NCBI GenBank assembly: GCA_002716485.1
Contig: PBBE01000025.1
Location: 1-37,807 of the forward strand
Reading direction: 5' to 3'
DNA: 37,807 nucleotides
Source of the DNA: Actinomycetota bacterium
Lineage (GTDB): Bacteria > Margulisbacteria > Marinamargulisbacteria > GCA-2716485
Position 1 is the stretch's first letter, and every line of letters begins with the position of its first letter. The notes under the pieces are model-generated. The model had not been told where the DNA came from. It made no database searches and saw only the letters and a program-made list of their open reading frames with translations. The position numbers were made by a program, and so were the translations under genes. Of this stretch, positions 1-9,100 are shown one piece after another.

Positions 1-546
1 AATATAAAATCGGATAGAAATAAAGATAAAAATAAAGGAAACCGTGATACTGGTCCAATACATATAGGGGATAAATAGCGGGGCTTGGATCCGAGGGACC
101 AATGAATAGTTGCTAAACTCTAAAGCCAAAAGACTAAACAAGGGACAAGAAAAAAACAAGGCCAAGCGGTGTTTGTAATGATGATCAGAGATGACCACGA
201 CCATGGCCGCGATCCCACAAGAGACAAACTGAAGGCCACCTACTTTTCCAGCCGCAGACCCATAGATAAGTACCGCCAGACTTGGGGTCAAAATACAGGC
301 GGCTTTGGCCCAAAAGTAATAACCCGATCGGTTCAAGAATAGGGGACTCAAAAACCCAAATATAAAAGGGATCAATAAATAACGAAGGTACTTGGCCTCC
401 TCAAAACTAAAAAGACAAAAAAACGGGACAGAAAAACAAAAACAGGTCAGCGAGACGATATTAATAAAACGAATAATATGTGACTGAGCGTGATCGGTGT
501 CGTCATGAATACCAAGGGAAATTAGTGATGATAAAAATGAGATCAA
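1..546 (-). CDS. Polytopic membrane protein, N-terminal part (runs off the left edge)
   Basis: Reverse strand is open from position 1 to about 546. It reads ...HDDTDHAQSHIIRFINIVSLTCFCFSVPFFCLFSFEEAKYLRYLLIPFIFGFLSPLFLNRSGYYFWAKAACILTPSLAVLIYGSAAG...IQAPLFIPYMYWTSITVSFIFIFISIRFYI, with several hydrophobic segments. Likely TTG start at 546-544 overlapping the TGA of the upstream gene. Not in the ORF track because it has no ATG start or stop in the window. Confidence 0.6.
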   Translation of the reverse strand, partial: MISFLSSLISLGIHDDTDHAQSHIIRFINIVSLTCFCFSVPFFCLFSFEEAKYLRYLLIPFIFGFLSPLFLNRSGYYFWAKAACILTPSLAVLIYGSAAGKVGGLQFVSCGIAAMVVVISDHHYKHRLALFFSCPLFSLLALEFSNYSLVPRIQAPLFIPYMYWTSITVSFIFIFISIRFYI

Positions 547-2066
547 CGACGGTCTCCCAATGGCGAGAATAGCGCCTTATGAGACTTTCGTGGTGATAAA
601 ATATCCGGAGGTTTTCGGTGCCGAAAGGCATGTTTTTCAAAATTAACGTACCCGAGCATCCAGTCATACATTCGGCAAATGGCGTCTCGAAGGGTTTCCT
701 TGACTGACTCAGCCTCTGAATCATCGATATTAAATTCACTGGGGTTTTCAATAATCGCCTGAAGAATAGAGTCAGTTAGTGTCTCAAACTCTTCGGTAAG
801 AGGAAGCAGATGCAATTCATAGACCTTATCACTGGCCTTTTGAAAAGACCAAGATGGGTTCTGATGTTGATAAATAAGGATCAAATTTTGTTTTAGACCT
901 TTATCAAATTCTTTGTTAAGGGAGATGTTATCATTCGCAATACATATCCAAAGTGCAACAGTACAAAGAATTTTTGACCAAGTCGGGTGTGTGGTAACCC
1001 CTTTAGGTAACTGAATATGATGTAACAAAAAGGACAGTTCAATAACACTGGGTACCGCCCCTCCCGTTCCACGGTCCGCCAAATACGAATGTAAGGAAGG
1101 GAATTTGTTTTGATCGGCTAGGCGTACTTCCTGTAAACCGGCTGTTAGCCAAGCAAGGGTCAGGGTTGTTAAATGATGAGTGCTTTGGGAATCATCTTTG
1201 AGTGTCTGTAGTTGGGAATAAATATGCGCCAATAATTGGGCCTCATTTTTTAAGTGATCTGGTGCTTTAGGGAAAGGAGGTTCATGGGTAGCCATGACCG
1301 CTTTATAATGTTCAATTAAAGGCATTAACGTTTTAATAGAGGGCGATTCAGTGTCCACATGTGTGTCGTCATGATGAAACAAAAGCGCATTAAATAAGGT
1401 CGATACCTCCAATTCCTTAGGACCCAAATTTGGGCAGGTCATTGACGATAATAGGTGGGGCAGAGAGTGTCGAAGTTTACTCGTCTTAATAGAGAACCCT
1501 TCGACGGTTAACATGGCGTCAAGGCCAAGCTGGGGAGAAAAGTGAGGGTTCAGATCTGGCTTTATATATCCATTGGGACACTGAGGTAAGGGGACCTTAC
1601 ACGTCACTCGTTCATTTTTGAGTTGATGTGAATAGGAATAGTCACTCCGTTCAGATGTTGGGGACGGGGTCGCAGGGATATCCTCAGTAGATAAACTTAA
1701 TGGATCAAATGGCAATATGGGTGAGCCCGTATCCTCCGGTAGGACCCGGACAGCAAAGGGGGGCGTCTCCCGAGCATCTTCTGTGGGATGGAAATCAGAT
1801 CCAAAAAACCGCTTCCCTTTATCAGGGCTAGAAGGAGAGTCATTATCACAGTGTTTAGGTGATTTACACAAAGGCTTGGTCGAGCTAATGGGGGAGCAGT
1901 CGGGCAGTCTACCTAATCTAAGTTGATTCCCAAATCGGTGGCTTAAGCTCGATACTGATCCCATGGAGATAAGTTTATTCAAAATAAACGGGACCTGAAA
2001 TTGACTGTGATGTGAATGACGCATGTCTGGTCCTTGTAGAAAAAAAAATCCATAAGACATGAACAA
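543..2066 (-). CDS. Class I terpene synthase-like protein with long disordered N-terminal extension
   Basis: FHHDDTHVDTE (Asp-rich motif); LHSYLADRGTGGAVPSVIEL; NDNISLNKE (NSE triad); Arg 46 residues before the triad; QNLILIYQ...; YDWMLGYVNFEKHAFRH C-terminal signature. Start could also be the internal ATG giving MRHSHHSQ. Confidence 0.78.
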   Translation of the reverse strand: MFMSYGFFFLQGPDMRHSHHSQFQVPFILNKLISMGSVSSLSHRFGNQLRLGRLPDCSPISSTKPLCKSPKHCDNDSPSSPDKGKRFFGSDFHPTEDARETPPFAVRVLPEDTGSPILPFDPLSLSTEDIPATPSPTSERSDYSYSHQLKNERVTCKVPLPQCPNGYIKPDLNPHFSPQLGLDAMLTVEGFSIKTSKLRHSLPHLLSSMTCPNLGPKELEVSTLFNALLFHHDDTHVDTESPSIKTLMPLIEHYKAVMATHEPPFPKAPDHLKNEAQLLAHIYSQLQTLKDDSQSTHHLTTLTLAWLTAGLQEVRLADQNKFPSLHSYLADRGTGGAVPSVIELSFLLHHIQLPKGVTTHPTWSKILCTVALWICIANDNISLNKEFDKGLKQNLILIYQHQNPSWSFQKASDKVYELHLLPLTEEFETLTDSILQAIIENPSEFNIDDSEAESVKETLRDAICRMYDWMLGYVNFEKHAFRHRKPPDILSPRKSHKALFSPLGDRR

Positions 2067-2222
2067 ATACTAGAATTAGAAAAAATAAATTGATTGAATC
2101 ACCTAAATTAATACCATATATTAAAAAAATAGTCAAGTTTTAATCTATTAAATCAAGAGGAAAATAGGACCGGCTATCTAGGAATGGACAATCCAATACA
2201 GATGTGATTTCATAAAGGCCTT

Positions 2223-2624
2223 ATGTCAAGAAAAATAATTTTAGTCAGGCCCCAAATTCCTCAAAATTCTGGTACCATTGCCCGCTTATGTGCAGCAACC
2301 AATACCCAATTAGACTTGGTGGGTCCCTTGGGCTTTTCCTTATCAGATAAATACTTAAAACGTGCAGGCTTGGATTACTGGCCGTATGTAAACTGGCAGC
2401 ATTTTGATAATGAAGAGACGTATTTTGATGATGTTGATCCTAAAAATATGGTGTTATTAAGTCGTCATGCCACGAGGCCCTATACCGATATTACCTATAA
2501 CTCAGAGACGGTATTGATCTTTGGTAGCGAGACCAAGGGCTTAGATCCTGAGTTTCGAAAGGCCCATCAAGATCGCTGTGTATTAATTCCCATGGCCAAC
2601 CCCAATATCCGAAGTTTAAATTAG
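2223..2624 (+). pseudogene. trmL: tRNA (cytidine(34)-2'-O)-methyltransferase (SPOUT family) interrupted by in-frame TAG; full frame extends to TAA at 2684
   Basis: MSRKIILVRPQIPQNSGTIARLCAATNTQLDLVGPLGF...LIFGSETKGLDPEF...ANPNIRSLN, then TAG, then ANSVSIVLYEQLRQLQAEK*. The expected family C-terminus is NIRSLNLSNSVAIVLYE. Pseudogene status is one of several possibilities. Confidence 0.85.
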
Positions 2625-2787
2625 GCCAATTCAGTCAGCATTGTCTTGTATGAGCAGCTGCGACAACTTCAGGCTGAAAAATAAGCAAAATTTGCTCTGT
2701 TGTCCTTGAATAAGGTATCATAAGAAGTACTGAGTTAAATATGAGTTTTGAGGCTTAGTCATTGCATTCAAAAGGGGATCATCGCAA

Positions 2788-4920
2788 ATGAGTTGGAAAC
2801 ATTATCTAGAGCGGTTTCGATGGATTTTTAGTGCCTGTCTCGTGGTATTTATGTTGGGTATTTCTATTTATGAAGGGGCCATTAAGCGCTTTGAGTGGGA
2901 CATGATGGACCTGTACATGAGGGTCTTACACGAAGATAATAAGGCCGACCCTAGAGTTAAAATTATTCTAATTGATGATCATACCCTCCAAGAATATAGC
3001 CATTTATATGGCCGTTGGCCATGGCCAAGAAAAGCATATGAACCCATATTGGACTTTTTAAGGATCGGAAGGGCCAAGGCCGTGTACTTTGATATGTTAT
3101 TTTCCGAACAAGAAGTCGATCAAGAGAGTCAAGCTATTTTTGAGGACAGTATTAATGCCCAAGATAATGTCAGTATCGGGATGGTCTTTTCCAGTGACTC
3201 AGGGGTTAAAGGTGCCACGCCTTTGCCCAAGCATATACTAGAAAAGGCCGGTATTGACGGTCTTAAAGGCCGAGAAGAGATCCAGTGGCCTTTATATAAC
3301 GATCATATTTTACCCATTCCCCAATTGGCCGAGCCCAGTCATCGAATGCCGGTATTTAGTGTTCAGTCTGATCAAGACGGTGTGTATCGCCGAATGCCAT
3401 TATTATTTCAGTATGATGGATCGACCTTTGCAGGAATTAGCATCTGGGCCATCCATGACCTAAGTGATATCCAGACCTATGAGATCACACCCGAAAAAGA
3501 ACTTCTAATAGGTCCATATCGCATTCCAATGGATGAGCAGGGAAATGTTATCTTAAATTGGTATCGAAGCGGTTTTGAGCCCTTTTCTTTTGGCAGTGTT
3601 CTAGCCTCTTGGCATCAGCTAATGGACGGTCAATTCAGAACCCTTAGTATTAAACCCAATGAATTTAAAGACTGCATTGTAATGATTGGGGCCAGTGCTG
3701 TGGGGCTGCATGACTTAAAATCCACGCCCATTCATGCCGCCTTACCTGGTATCGAATTTCATGCCACGTTATTGTCCAATATCATACAAGGTAACTCAGT
3801 GATCAGGCTTAATAGTGAGTCTTTTTACTTATTAATCGCTCTTTTTATTCTTGTAACCTTACTAGGAATGATGAAAATCCAAAACCTAGTTAAACATTCG
3901 ATTCCGTTTATATTGATTTTTGGATATATGAGTTTTTCAGTGGCCATGTTTGAACTTCAGAATATCTATTTTCCCATATTAGGACCCATTTACTTTATCA
4001 TGCTGGCCTATTTAACGGCCCTTATCTATAACGGCATTGTCGATCGATTGGAGCAGTATCGGATCAAACAAAAGTTTGCCAAATATTTATCGCCAGGCGT
4101 TCTCAAAGAAGTGTTGACTAACTTTGATGAACTCAAGCCTGAAGTGGGCCAAAAAACAAACGCCTCTATTTTATTTAGCGATATTCGCAGCTTTACTTCT
4201 ATTTCTGAGCAGTATCAGGTCGAAATTGTAGTGCGATTATTGAATCAGTACTTTGAGGCCATGATCGAAGAAATTCATGTGACCAATGGGACCTTGGATA
4301 AATTAATTGGCGATGCCATTATGGCTTTTTGGAATGCCCCGGTAAAGACGCCAGATCATCCCCTTCAAGCCGTGAATACAGCGTTTAAGATGAAAGAGCG
4401 GTTGATTTTATTGAATCAACAATGGAAAGAAATTGACTTTCCTGAAATTCAGATCGGCGTGGGGATCCATACTGGCGAATCTATTATTGGAAATATTGGA
4501 TCTAAGCAACGATTGGACTATACGGCTATTGGTGATTCGGTGAATATTTGTTCTCGTTTAGAGTCCCTCACCAAGTCATATAAAGCCGATATTATCATCA
4601 GTGATGCTACCTACCAAGAGGTTAAAGAGGCCTACGCATGCCGGCTCCTAGATAAAGTGGTGGTCAAAGGTAAAAAAGAACCGGTCAGTATCTATGAGCC
4701 TTTTGTGAATGATCGCGATGGGAAATTTGAAATGTGGGGTGAGATATTTCGCTTATATGCGTCACGAGAGTGGAAGAATGCCAAAAAACTGCTCCATGAA
4801 TTTGATCAACAATGGCCCAATGATCATTTGGTAACGATGTATCAACAACGTATTGAGTTATTTGAAGGAGCTGAGCCTGAAGAGGGGTGGAGCGGCGAGG
4901 CGGTTCTCTCATCAAAGTAA
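2788..4920 (+). CDS. CHASE2-domain class III adenylate cyclase
   Basis: N-terminal TM plus extracellular CHASE2-like region (DPRVKIILIDDHTLQEY..GRWPWPRKAYEPILDFL), further TM helices, and cyclase core (ILFSDIRSFTSISEQ, LDKLIGDAIMAFW, RLDYTAIGDSVNICSRLE). Confidence 0.9.
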   Translation: MSWKHYLERFRWIFSACLVVFMLGISIYEGAIKRFEWDMMDLYMRVLHEDNKADPRVKIILIDDHTLQEYSHLYGRWPWPRKAYEPILDFLRIGRAKAVYFDMLFSEQEVDQESQAIFEDSINAQDNVSIGMVFSSDSGVKGATPLPKHILEKAGIDGLKGREEIQWPLYNDHILPIPQLAEPSHRMPVFSVQSDQDGVYRRMPLLFQYDGSTFAGISIWAIHDLSDIQTYEITPEKELLIGPYRIPMDEQGNVILNWYRSGFEPFSFGSVLASWHQLMDGQFRTLSIKPNEFKDCIVMIGASAVGLHDLKSTPIHAALPGIEFHATLLSNIIQGNSVIRLNSESFYLLIALFILVTLLGMMKIQNLVKHSIPFILIFGYMSFSVAMFELQNIYFPILGPIYFIMLAYLTALIYNGIVDRLEQYRIKQKFAKYLSPGVLKEVLTNFDELKPEVGQKTNASILFSDIRSFTSISEQYQVEIVVRLLNQYFEAMIEEIHVTNGTLDKLIGDAIMAFWNAPVKTPDHPLQAVNTAFKMKERLILLNQQWKEIDFPEIQIGVGIHTGESIIGNIGSKQRLDYTAIGDSVNICSRLESLTKSYKADIIISDATYQEVKEAYACRLLDKVVVKGKKEPVSIYEPFVNDRDGKFEMWGEIFRLYASREWKNAKKLLHEFDQQWPNDHLVTMYQQRIELFEGAEPEEGWSGEAVLSSK

Positions 4921-4989
4921 AAAAAAATTGAGAGAATTCTTGAAACCTTGTTACAATAAAATGTGTCTACTTAAAGGAGGAGTTAGAAT

Positions 4990-5604
4990 ATGAGTCAGAA
5001 ATATACGGCCCTAAAAAAAGGGCTTTGTGTCTCGTTATTGATTGGGATCACATATACAGGTATACTCACAGCAGCGCCAAAACCCAATGAAGAAACGACC
5101 CAAATAGATGCGCAAGCACAGTCCGAGTCTGCCCGGAATCGGCGAACATTGAAAACTCAGTCTTCAAGGGAAAAAAGTAAGCAAACACGACAAGTATATG
5201 TCTATAGCCGAAGTGCGCCTTTAATGAAAAGCGCCTCTATTGAGTCTGAACAAGTCGCCACATTAAATCGGGGTGACTTGGTCACTATTGTGGGCGAAAA
5301 AGAGGATTGGTTTGAAGTGACTGTTGATGAGATCAGTGGCTGGGTCAGTTACTATTTTGTGTCATCTGAATATCCTGTAGAGCGAAAAGCAGAATTGAGT
5401 CGAGACAAGATTAATCTGAAAAAACAGTCACGACGACGGGCATCTGCCTATTCAACGGCAGCGACAGCTCGAGGGCTAGTCGAACAGGACACTACTAATA
5501 AAAAGGTGGCATCCGATATTAAGAGCGTGAAAAAAATTGAAGAAAAAACCCTGACTGATACAGAGGTTAAAACCTTTATGAAGGAAGGTCAGCTAAATCA
5601 ATAG
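4990..5604 (+). CDS. Secreted SH3b-domain protein
   Basis: Signal-like N-terminus; VYVYSRSAPLMKSASIESEQVATLNRGDLVTIVGEKEDWFEVTVDEISGWVSYYFVS resembles bacterial SH3. RBS aaaggagg upstream. Confidence 0.75.
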   Translation: MSQKYTALKKGLCVSLLIGITYTGILTAAPKPNEETTQIDAQAQSESARNRRTLKTQSSREKSKQTRQVYVYSRSAPLMKSASIESEQVATLNRGDLVTIVGEKEDWFEVTVDEISGWVSYYFVSSEYPVERKAELSRDKINLKKQSRRRASAYSTAATARGLVEQDTTNKKVASDIKSVKKIEEKTLTDTEVKTFMKEGQLNQ

Positions 5605-5617
5605 CGCTCGATATTTC

Positions 5618-6370
5618 ATGCGATGGGTTTTGGTTCTGGTTGTTTGTATCATAAGTAGTTTACCTACCCCGTCATGGGCCAATGATGATCTACTTAAAAC
5701 CGAAATTAAAATAGGCCGAAATATCGCATCTATTATTGTGGGTATTTATGGCCTTTATCCCAGTGAAAAAGTCAATCACTATGTCAGTTTAGTAGGAAAC
5801 TCAGTGGCCTATTTAAATGGCCGGACGGATATTCGCTATTATTTTTCAGTGCTCAATTCCGATGAAATTAACGCCCTTGCATGTCCGGGCGGTTATATTT
5901 TTATTACCAAGGGCCTATTAAAACAACTGGAAAACGAGGCCCAGTTGGCCGCCATTTTGGCCCATGAGATTAGCCATGTCAATCGTCGTCATGTGCTCAG
6001 GGCCCTTAATATTAAGCCCAAAGATAAGTCGGGGTCCATTTTTTCTCGCTTTTTACAGTCCAGGCATTCCACAGTATCAGTAGCCTTTAGTCAGACGGTC
6101 AGTAAAGGGGTCTCGATATTATTGCAGTCTGGCCTTCAACATCAAGATGAGTACGAGGCCGATCAAGGGGCCATTTTTTATTGTTCCCAAGTGGGCTATG
6201 ATCCGTTTGAATATATCAAGGTCCTCAATAAGATCCAAAATAAGCAGAGCGGCTTTTCAGTGACCCATCCTAAAATGTCGAATCGGGTCAATAAAATACA
6301 GCAAAGTTTGCAGTTTTATTCCCCTAAAAATACAAAAAAACTAAAAGGACGATATCAAAAAAATGTTTAA
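5618..6370 (+). CDS. M48-family metalloprotease (periplasmic)
   Basis: Signal peptide, NALACPGGYIFITKGLL, HEISH zinc motif (LAAILAHEISHVNRRH), DEYEADQGAIFYCSQVGYDP. Confidence 0.88.
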   Translation: MRWVLVLVVCIISSLPTPSWANDDLLKTEIKIGRNIASIIVGIYGLYPSEKVNHYVSLVGNSVAYLNGRTDIRYYFSVLNSDEINALACPGGYIFITKGLLKQLENEAQLAAILAHEISHVNRRHVLRALNIKPKDKSGSIFSRFLQSRHSTVSVAFSQTVSKGVSILLQSGLQHQDEYEADQGAIFYCSQVGYDPFEYIKVLNKIQNKQSGFSVTHPKMSNRVNKIQQSLQFYSPKNTKKLKGRYQKNV

Positions 6371-7592
6371 AAAATTATATATGTTCATATTAATAGTGAC
6401 CATGTCTTCAACACTGATGGCTGATAACCTTCACTATAAGGGCCATTTGGTAGGAAGCCGAGCCGCAGGCATGGGGGGCGCATTTACGGCGATTTCGGAT
6501 GACCCATCGGGTAGTTATTATAATCCCGCCGGGATGGCCTTTTCAACGCAGTCTTATATTTCCTTATCAACGAATACCTATCAAAGGTCCACCGCTGAAT
6601 TTAAAGACATTTTTACCCAAACCCAAGGAAATAATAAAAACTGGTACCGAAAAACACAGACCTTGGTCCCTAGTTTTTTCGGAATTCTTCAGCAGTTTGG
6701 AAGCTATATGACAGCGTTTTCTGTGATAAACCCATATTCAGAAACAGTCAATCAAGATACTAGCTTGATATTAAGTTATGATGATGAAATAGATAACCGG
6801 ACCTTTTTATATAATAAAGATGAAACCACTAATATGTATTTTGCAGGCCCTTCAATGGCCACATTAGTCACTGATTCTTTTGCCATTGGTGCAAGCTTAT
6901 TCGCAGTAATTTATGAAAAAGAAAAAATTGATTCTCAATATGCCTCTTGGATTAATCAGAATAAGTTCTTTTGGCAAAGCCAGTATGTGGACGAGTCGGC
7001 CAAGGGGGTCATGGGCGTCTTAGGCGGCCAGTGGATGGTCTCTGAAAAGTGGTCTTTTGGAACATCCGTAAAAGCGGGGCGGACCCTCTCCGCAACATCT
7101 GAGCAGCAGCTAGTTGTCGCCTCAAGAAATAATACAACGCATCAGCAAGAATCCAATGATTTATTAAAAAAGTGGGATTTTCGCTTAGTGCCATTATCCC
7201 TTCATTCTGGGCTTGCCTATTTTGCGTCGCCGTATTTATTATTAAGCGCCGATGTCTCTTATTACCCGGAGTATGATGCTGTATTTGATTTTTATGACCG
7301 GGGTAGCGTGATTAATTGGTCCGCAGGTCTTGAGTATTATGTGACTTTAAATATCCCCTTTCGATTTGGTATGTATTCCAATCAGTCCATCCTGAAACGG
7401 GTCCAGGTCGGCGATTATGACATTGATTTATATGGCATTACTGGCGCAATTGGCTATGAAACGGAGGTCTCTGCGCTAACACTCGGTGCTGATTATTCAT
7501 TTGGCTCAGGCGTCATTGGCTGGTCGGATGGCAATCATGATGCACATTATACGGATATTAGCCTCTTTTTTTCAGGGACCTATAAGTTATAG
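6363..7592 (+). CDS. OmpP1/FadL-like outer membrane beta-barrel protein
   Basis: Signal peptide; GSRAAGMGGAFTAISDDPSGSYYNPAGMAF signature; alternating beta-strand pattern. Confidence 0.75.
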   Translation: MFKKLYMFILIVTMSSTLMADNLHYKGHLVGSRAAGMGGAFTAISDDPSGSYYNPAGMAFSTQSYISLSTNTYQRSTAEFKDIFTQTQGNNKNWYRKTQTLVPSFFGILQQFGSYMTAFSVINPYSETVNQDTSLILSYDDEIDNRTFLYNKDETTNMYFAGPSMATLVTDSFAIGASLFAVIYEKEKIDSQYASWINQNKFFWQSQYVDESAKGVMGVLGGQWMVSEKWSFGTSVKAGRTLSATSEQQLVVASRNNTTHQQESNDLLKKWDFRLVPLSLHSGLAYFASPYLLLSADVSYYPEYDAVFDFYDRGSVINWSAGLEYYVTLNIPFRFGMYSNQSILKRVQVGDYDIDLYGITGAIGYETEVSALTLGADYSFGSGVIGWSDGNHDAHYTDISLFFSGTYKL

Positions 7593-7676
7593 TCAATGCG
7601 TTAGCCCCCCCCTAGACAAGCCACCGGCAGGTCGGTGTATAATAGAGATCAAACTAATGTAAAAAAAGGAAAGTAT

Positions 7677-8159
7677 ATGGCGGCGCAGTATTTTGAAAAA
7701 CGAGAAAGCATTGAACAGGTAGAAGAGGGAACCCAGTTGGCCCCCAAGTTTGATGAGCATGGTCTCATTCCTGTGGTCACCACCGACTATGAGTCTGGTG
7801 AGGTATTAATGCAAGGCTATATGAACCAAGAGGCCGTTGAAAAGACCATCCAGCTAGGAGAGGCTGTTTATTATAGTCGGTCCCGAAAATGCCTATGGCA
7901 TAAAGGCGCCACTAGTGGCTTGGTCCAAGTGATTAAAGAACTTCGAATTGACGACGATCAGGATTGTGTGTGGTGTCGCGTCGATGTCAAAGGCGGCGCA
8001 AGCTGTCATGTGGGTTATCGGTCCTGTTTCTATCGTCGTATCCCGTGTGGGGATGAGTTAAAAGAGGGGGCGTCACCCGTCTTAAGTTTTACTGAAAGCG
8101 AAAAAGTATTTGACCCCAAAGCGGTGTATGGGGACGCGCCGAATCCAACTCAATTATAG
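7677..8159 (+). CDS. hisI: Phosphoribosyl-AMP cyclohydrolase
   Basis: [59 protein letters not shown]. Start moved to the ATG after aaaaaaagga. Confidence 0.92.
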   Translation: MAAQYFEKRESIEQVEEGTQLAPKFDEHGLIPVVTTDYESGEVLMQGYMNQEAVEKTIQLGEAVYYSRSRKCLWHKGATSGLVQVIKELRIDDDQDCVWCRVDVKGGASCHVGYRSCFYRRIPCGDELKEGASPVLSFTESEKVFDPKAVYGDAPNPTQL

Positions 8160-8167
8160 GACCAGTA

Positions 8168-9100
8168 TTGATGACCGAGACTACCATGACAATGAGCCCT
8201 CCTAAACTTAACCCGTTAATTGATGTCGCAGACGAGCAGGTTCCTGATCACCCCTTGGCCATTAATTGGGTCGGAATGAACGGAATCAAAATGCCCATGA
8301 CTTATATGGGACAATCGATACCTGCAAGAGTAGGCGTCTGGATTAATTTAAAGGACCCATCAAGAAAAGGGATCCATATGTCACGGCTATATCGGACATT
8401 AAACGAGGCGCTTAGCAATCAAAACGTGGACTTATCGTCTCTAAAGGGCTTGCTTTCAACCTTATTAGATACCCATTCGGATTGCTCAGATCGTGTGAAG
8501 TTAAAGATCAATTTTGAGATGGCCCTTTTTCAGTCAAGTTTACTGAGTCAGAACAAAGCAAGTCGTTTATATCCTGCCCAAATTACCTTAACCCAGTGTC
8601 CAAATAAGACTCAGGTCATTGAACAGGTCCAAGTGGCATATTCGAGCACGTGCCCATGCTCTGCGGCCTTGTCTCGACAGTTAATCCAAGGGCAGTTTAA
8701 GGCTGATTTTAAAGGTGAAACTCAGATTTCAATGGACAGGGTTCATGAATGGCTAGGTCAGCAAGAGAGTATCCAAGGGACCCCTCATGCCCAACGAAGC
8801 ATCGCCAGTATCCAAATACTCACCCATGATCAAGATAGCCAGTTAGCCAATCTAGTTCAACTGGCCGAAAAAAGTCTTAAGACCCCGGTCCAAGCGGTGG
8901 TAAAGCGTGAAGATGAGCAAGCCTTTGCCCAACTTAATTCCCAGAACTTAATGTTTGTGGAAGATGCCGTTCGTGAGTTATGTCATGGTCTATCGAGCCA
9001 GTATCCAGATATAAAAGTAGAGGTAAGTCATCAGGAGAGCTTGCATCCCCATGATGCAGTAGCCAGCCATGCCACGGGCTATTTTGAGCTAGGCTTATAA
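8168..9100 (+). CDS. folE2: GTP cyclohydrolase FolE2 (type IB)
   Basis: DVADEQVPDHPLAINWVGMNGIKMP..., YSSTCPCSAALSRQL, FVEDAVREL; FolE2 family. Confidence 0.9.
   Translation: MMTETTMTMSPPKLNPLIDVADEQVPDHPLAINWVGMNGIKMPMTYMGQSIPARVGVWINLKDPSRKGIHMSRLYRTLNEALSNQNVDLSSLKGLLSTLLDTHSDCSDRVKLKINFEMALFQSSLLSQNKASRLYPAQITLTQCPNKTQVIEQVQVAYSSTCPCSAALSRQLIQGQFKADFKGETQISMDRVHEWLGQQESIQGTPHAQRSIASIQILTHDQDSQLANLVQLAEKSLKTPVQAVVKREDEQAFAQLNSQNLMFVEDAVRELCHGLSSQYPDIKVEVSHQESLHPHDAVASHATGYFELGL

Noticed and set aside
503-751. Minus-strand 82-aa ORF and other short ORFs inside longer genes (e.g. 1717-1926, 3254-3463, 4685-4915, 12472-12699, 13340-13627, 24709-25190)
   Set aside because: They lie antisense to or out of frame with genes carrying strong domain evidence, and have no recognisable family or RBS support.
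2622-2624. Genome-wide TAG recoding or pyrrolysine as explanation of the trmL amber codon
   Set aside because: TAG is the natural terminator of several well-defined genes here (hisI, the SH3b gene, the DUF1015 gene) and no suppressor tRNA or pyl gene is visible in the window.
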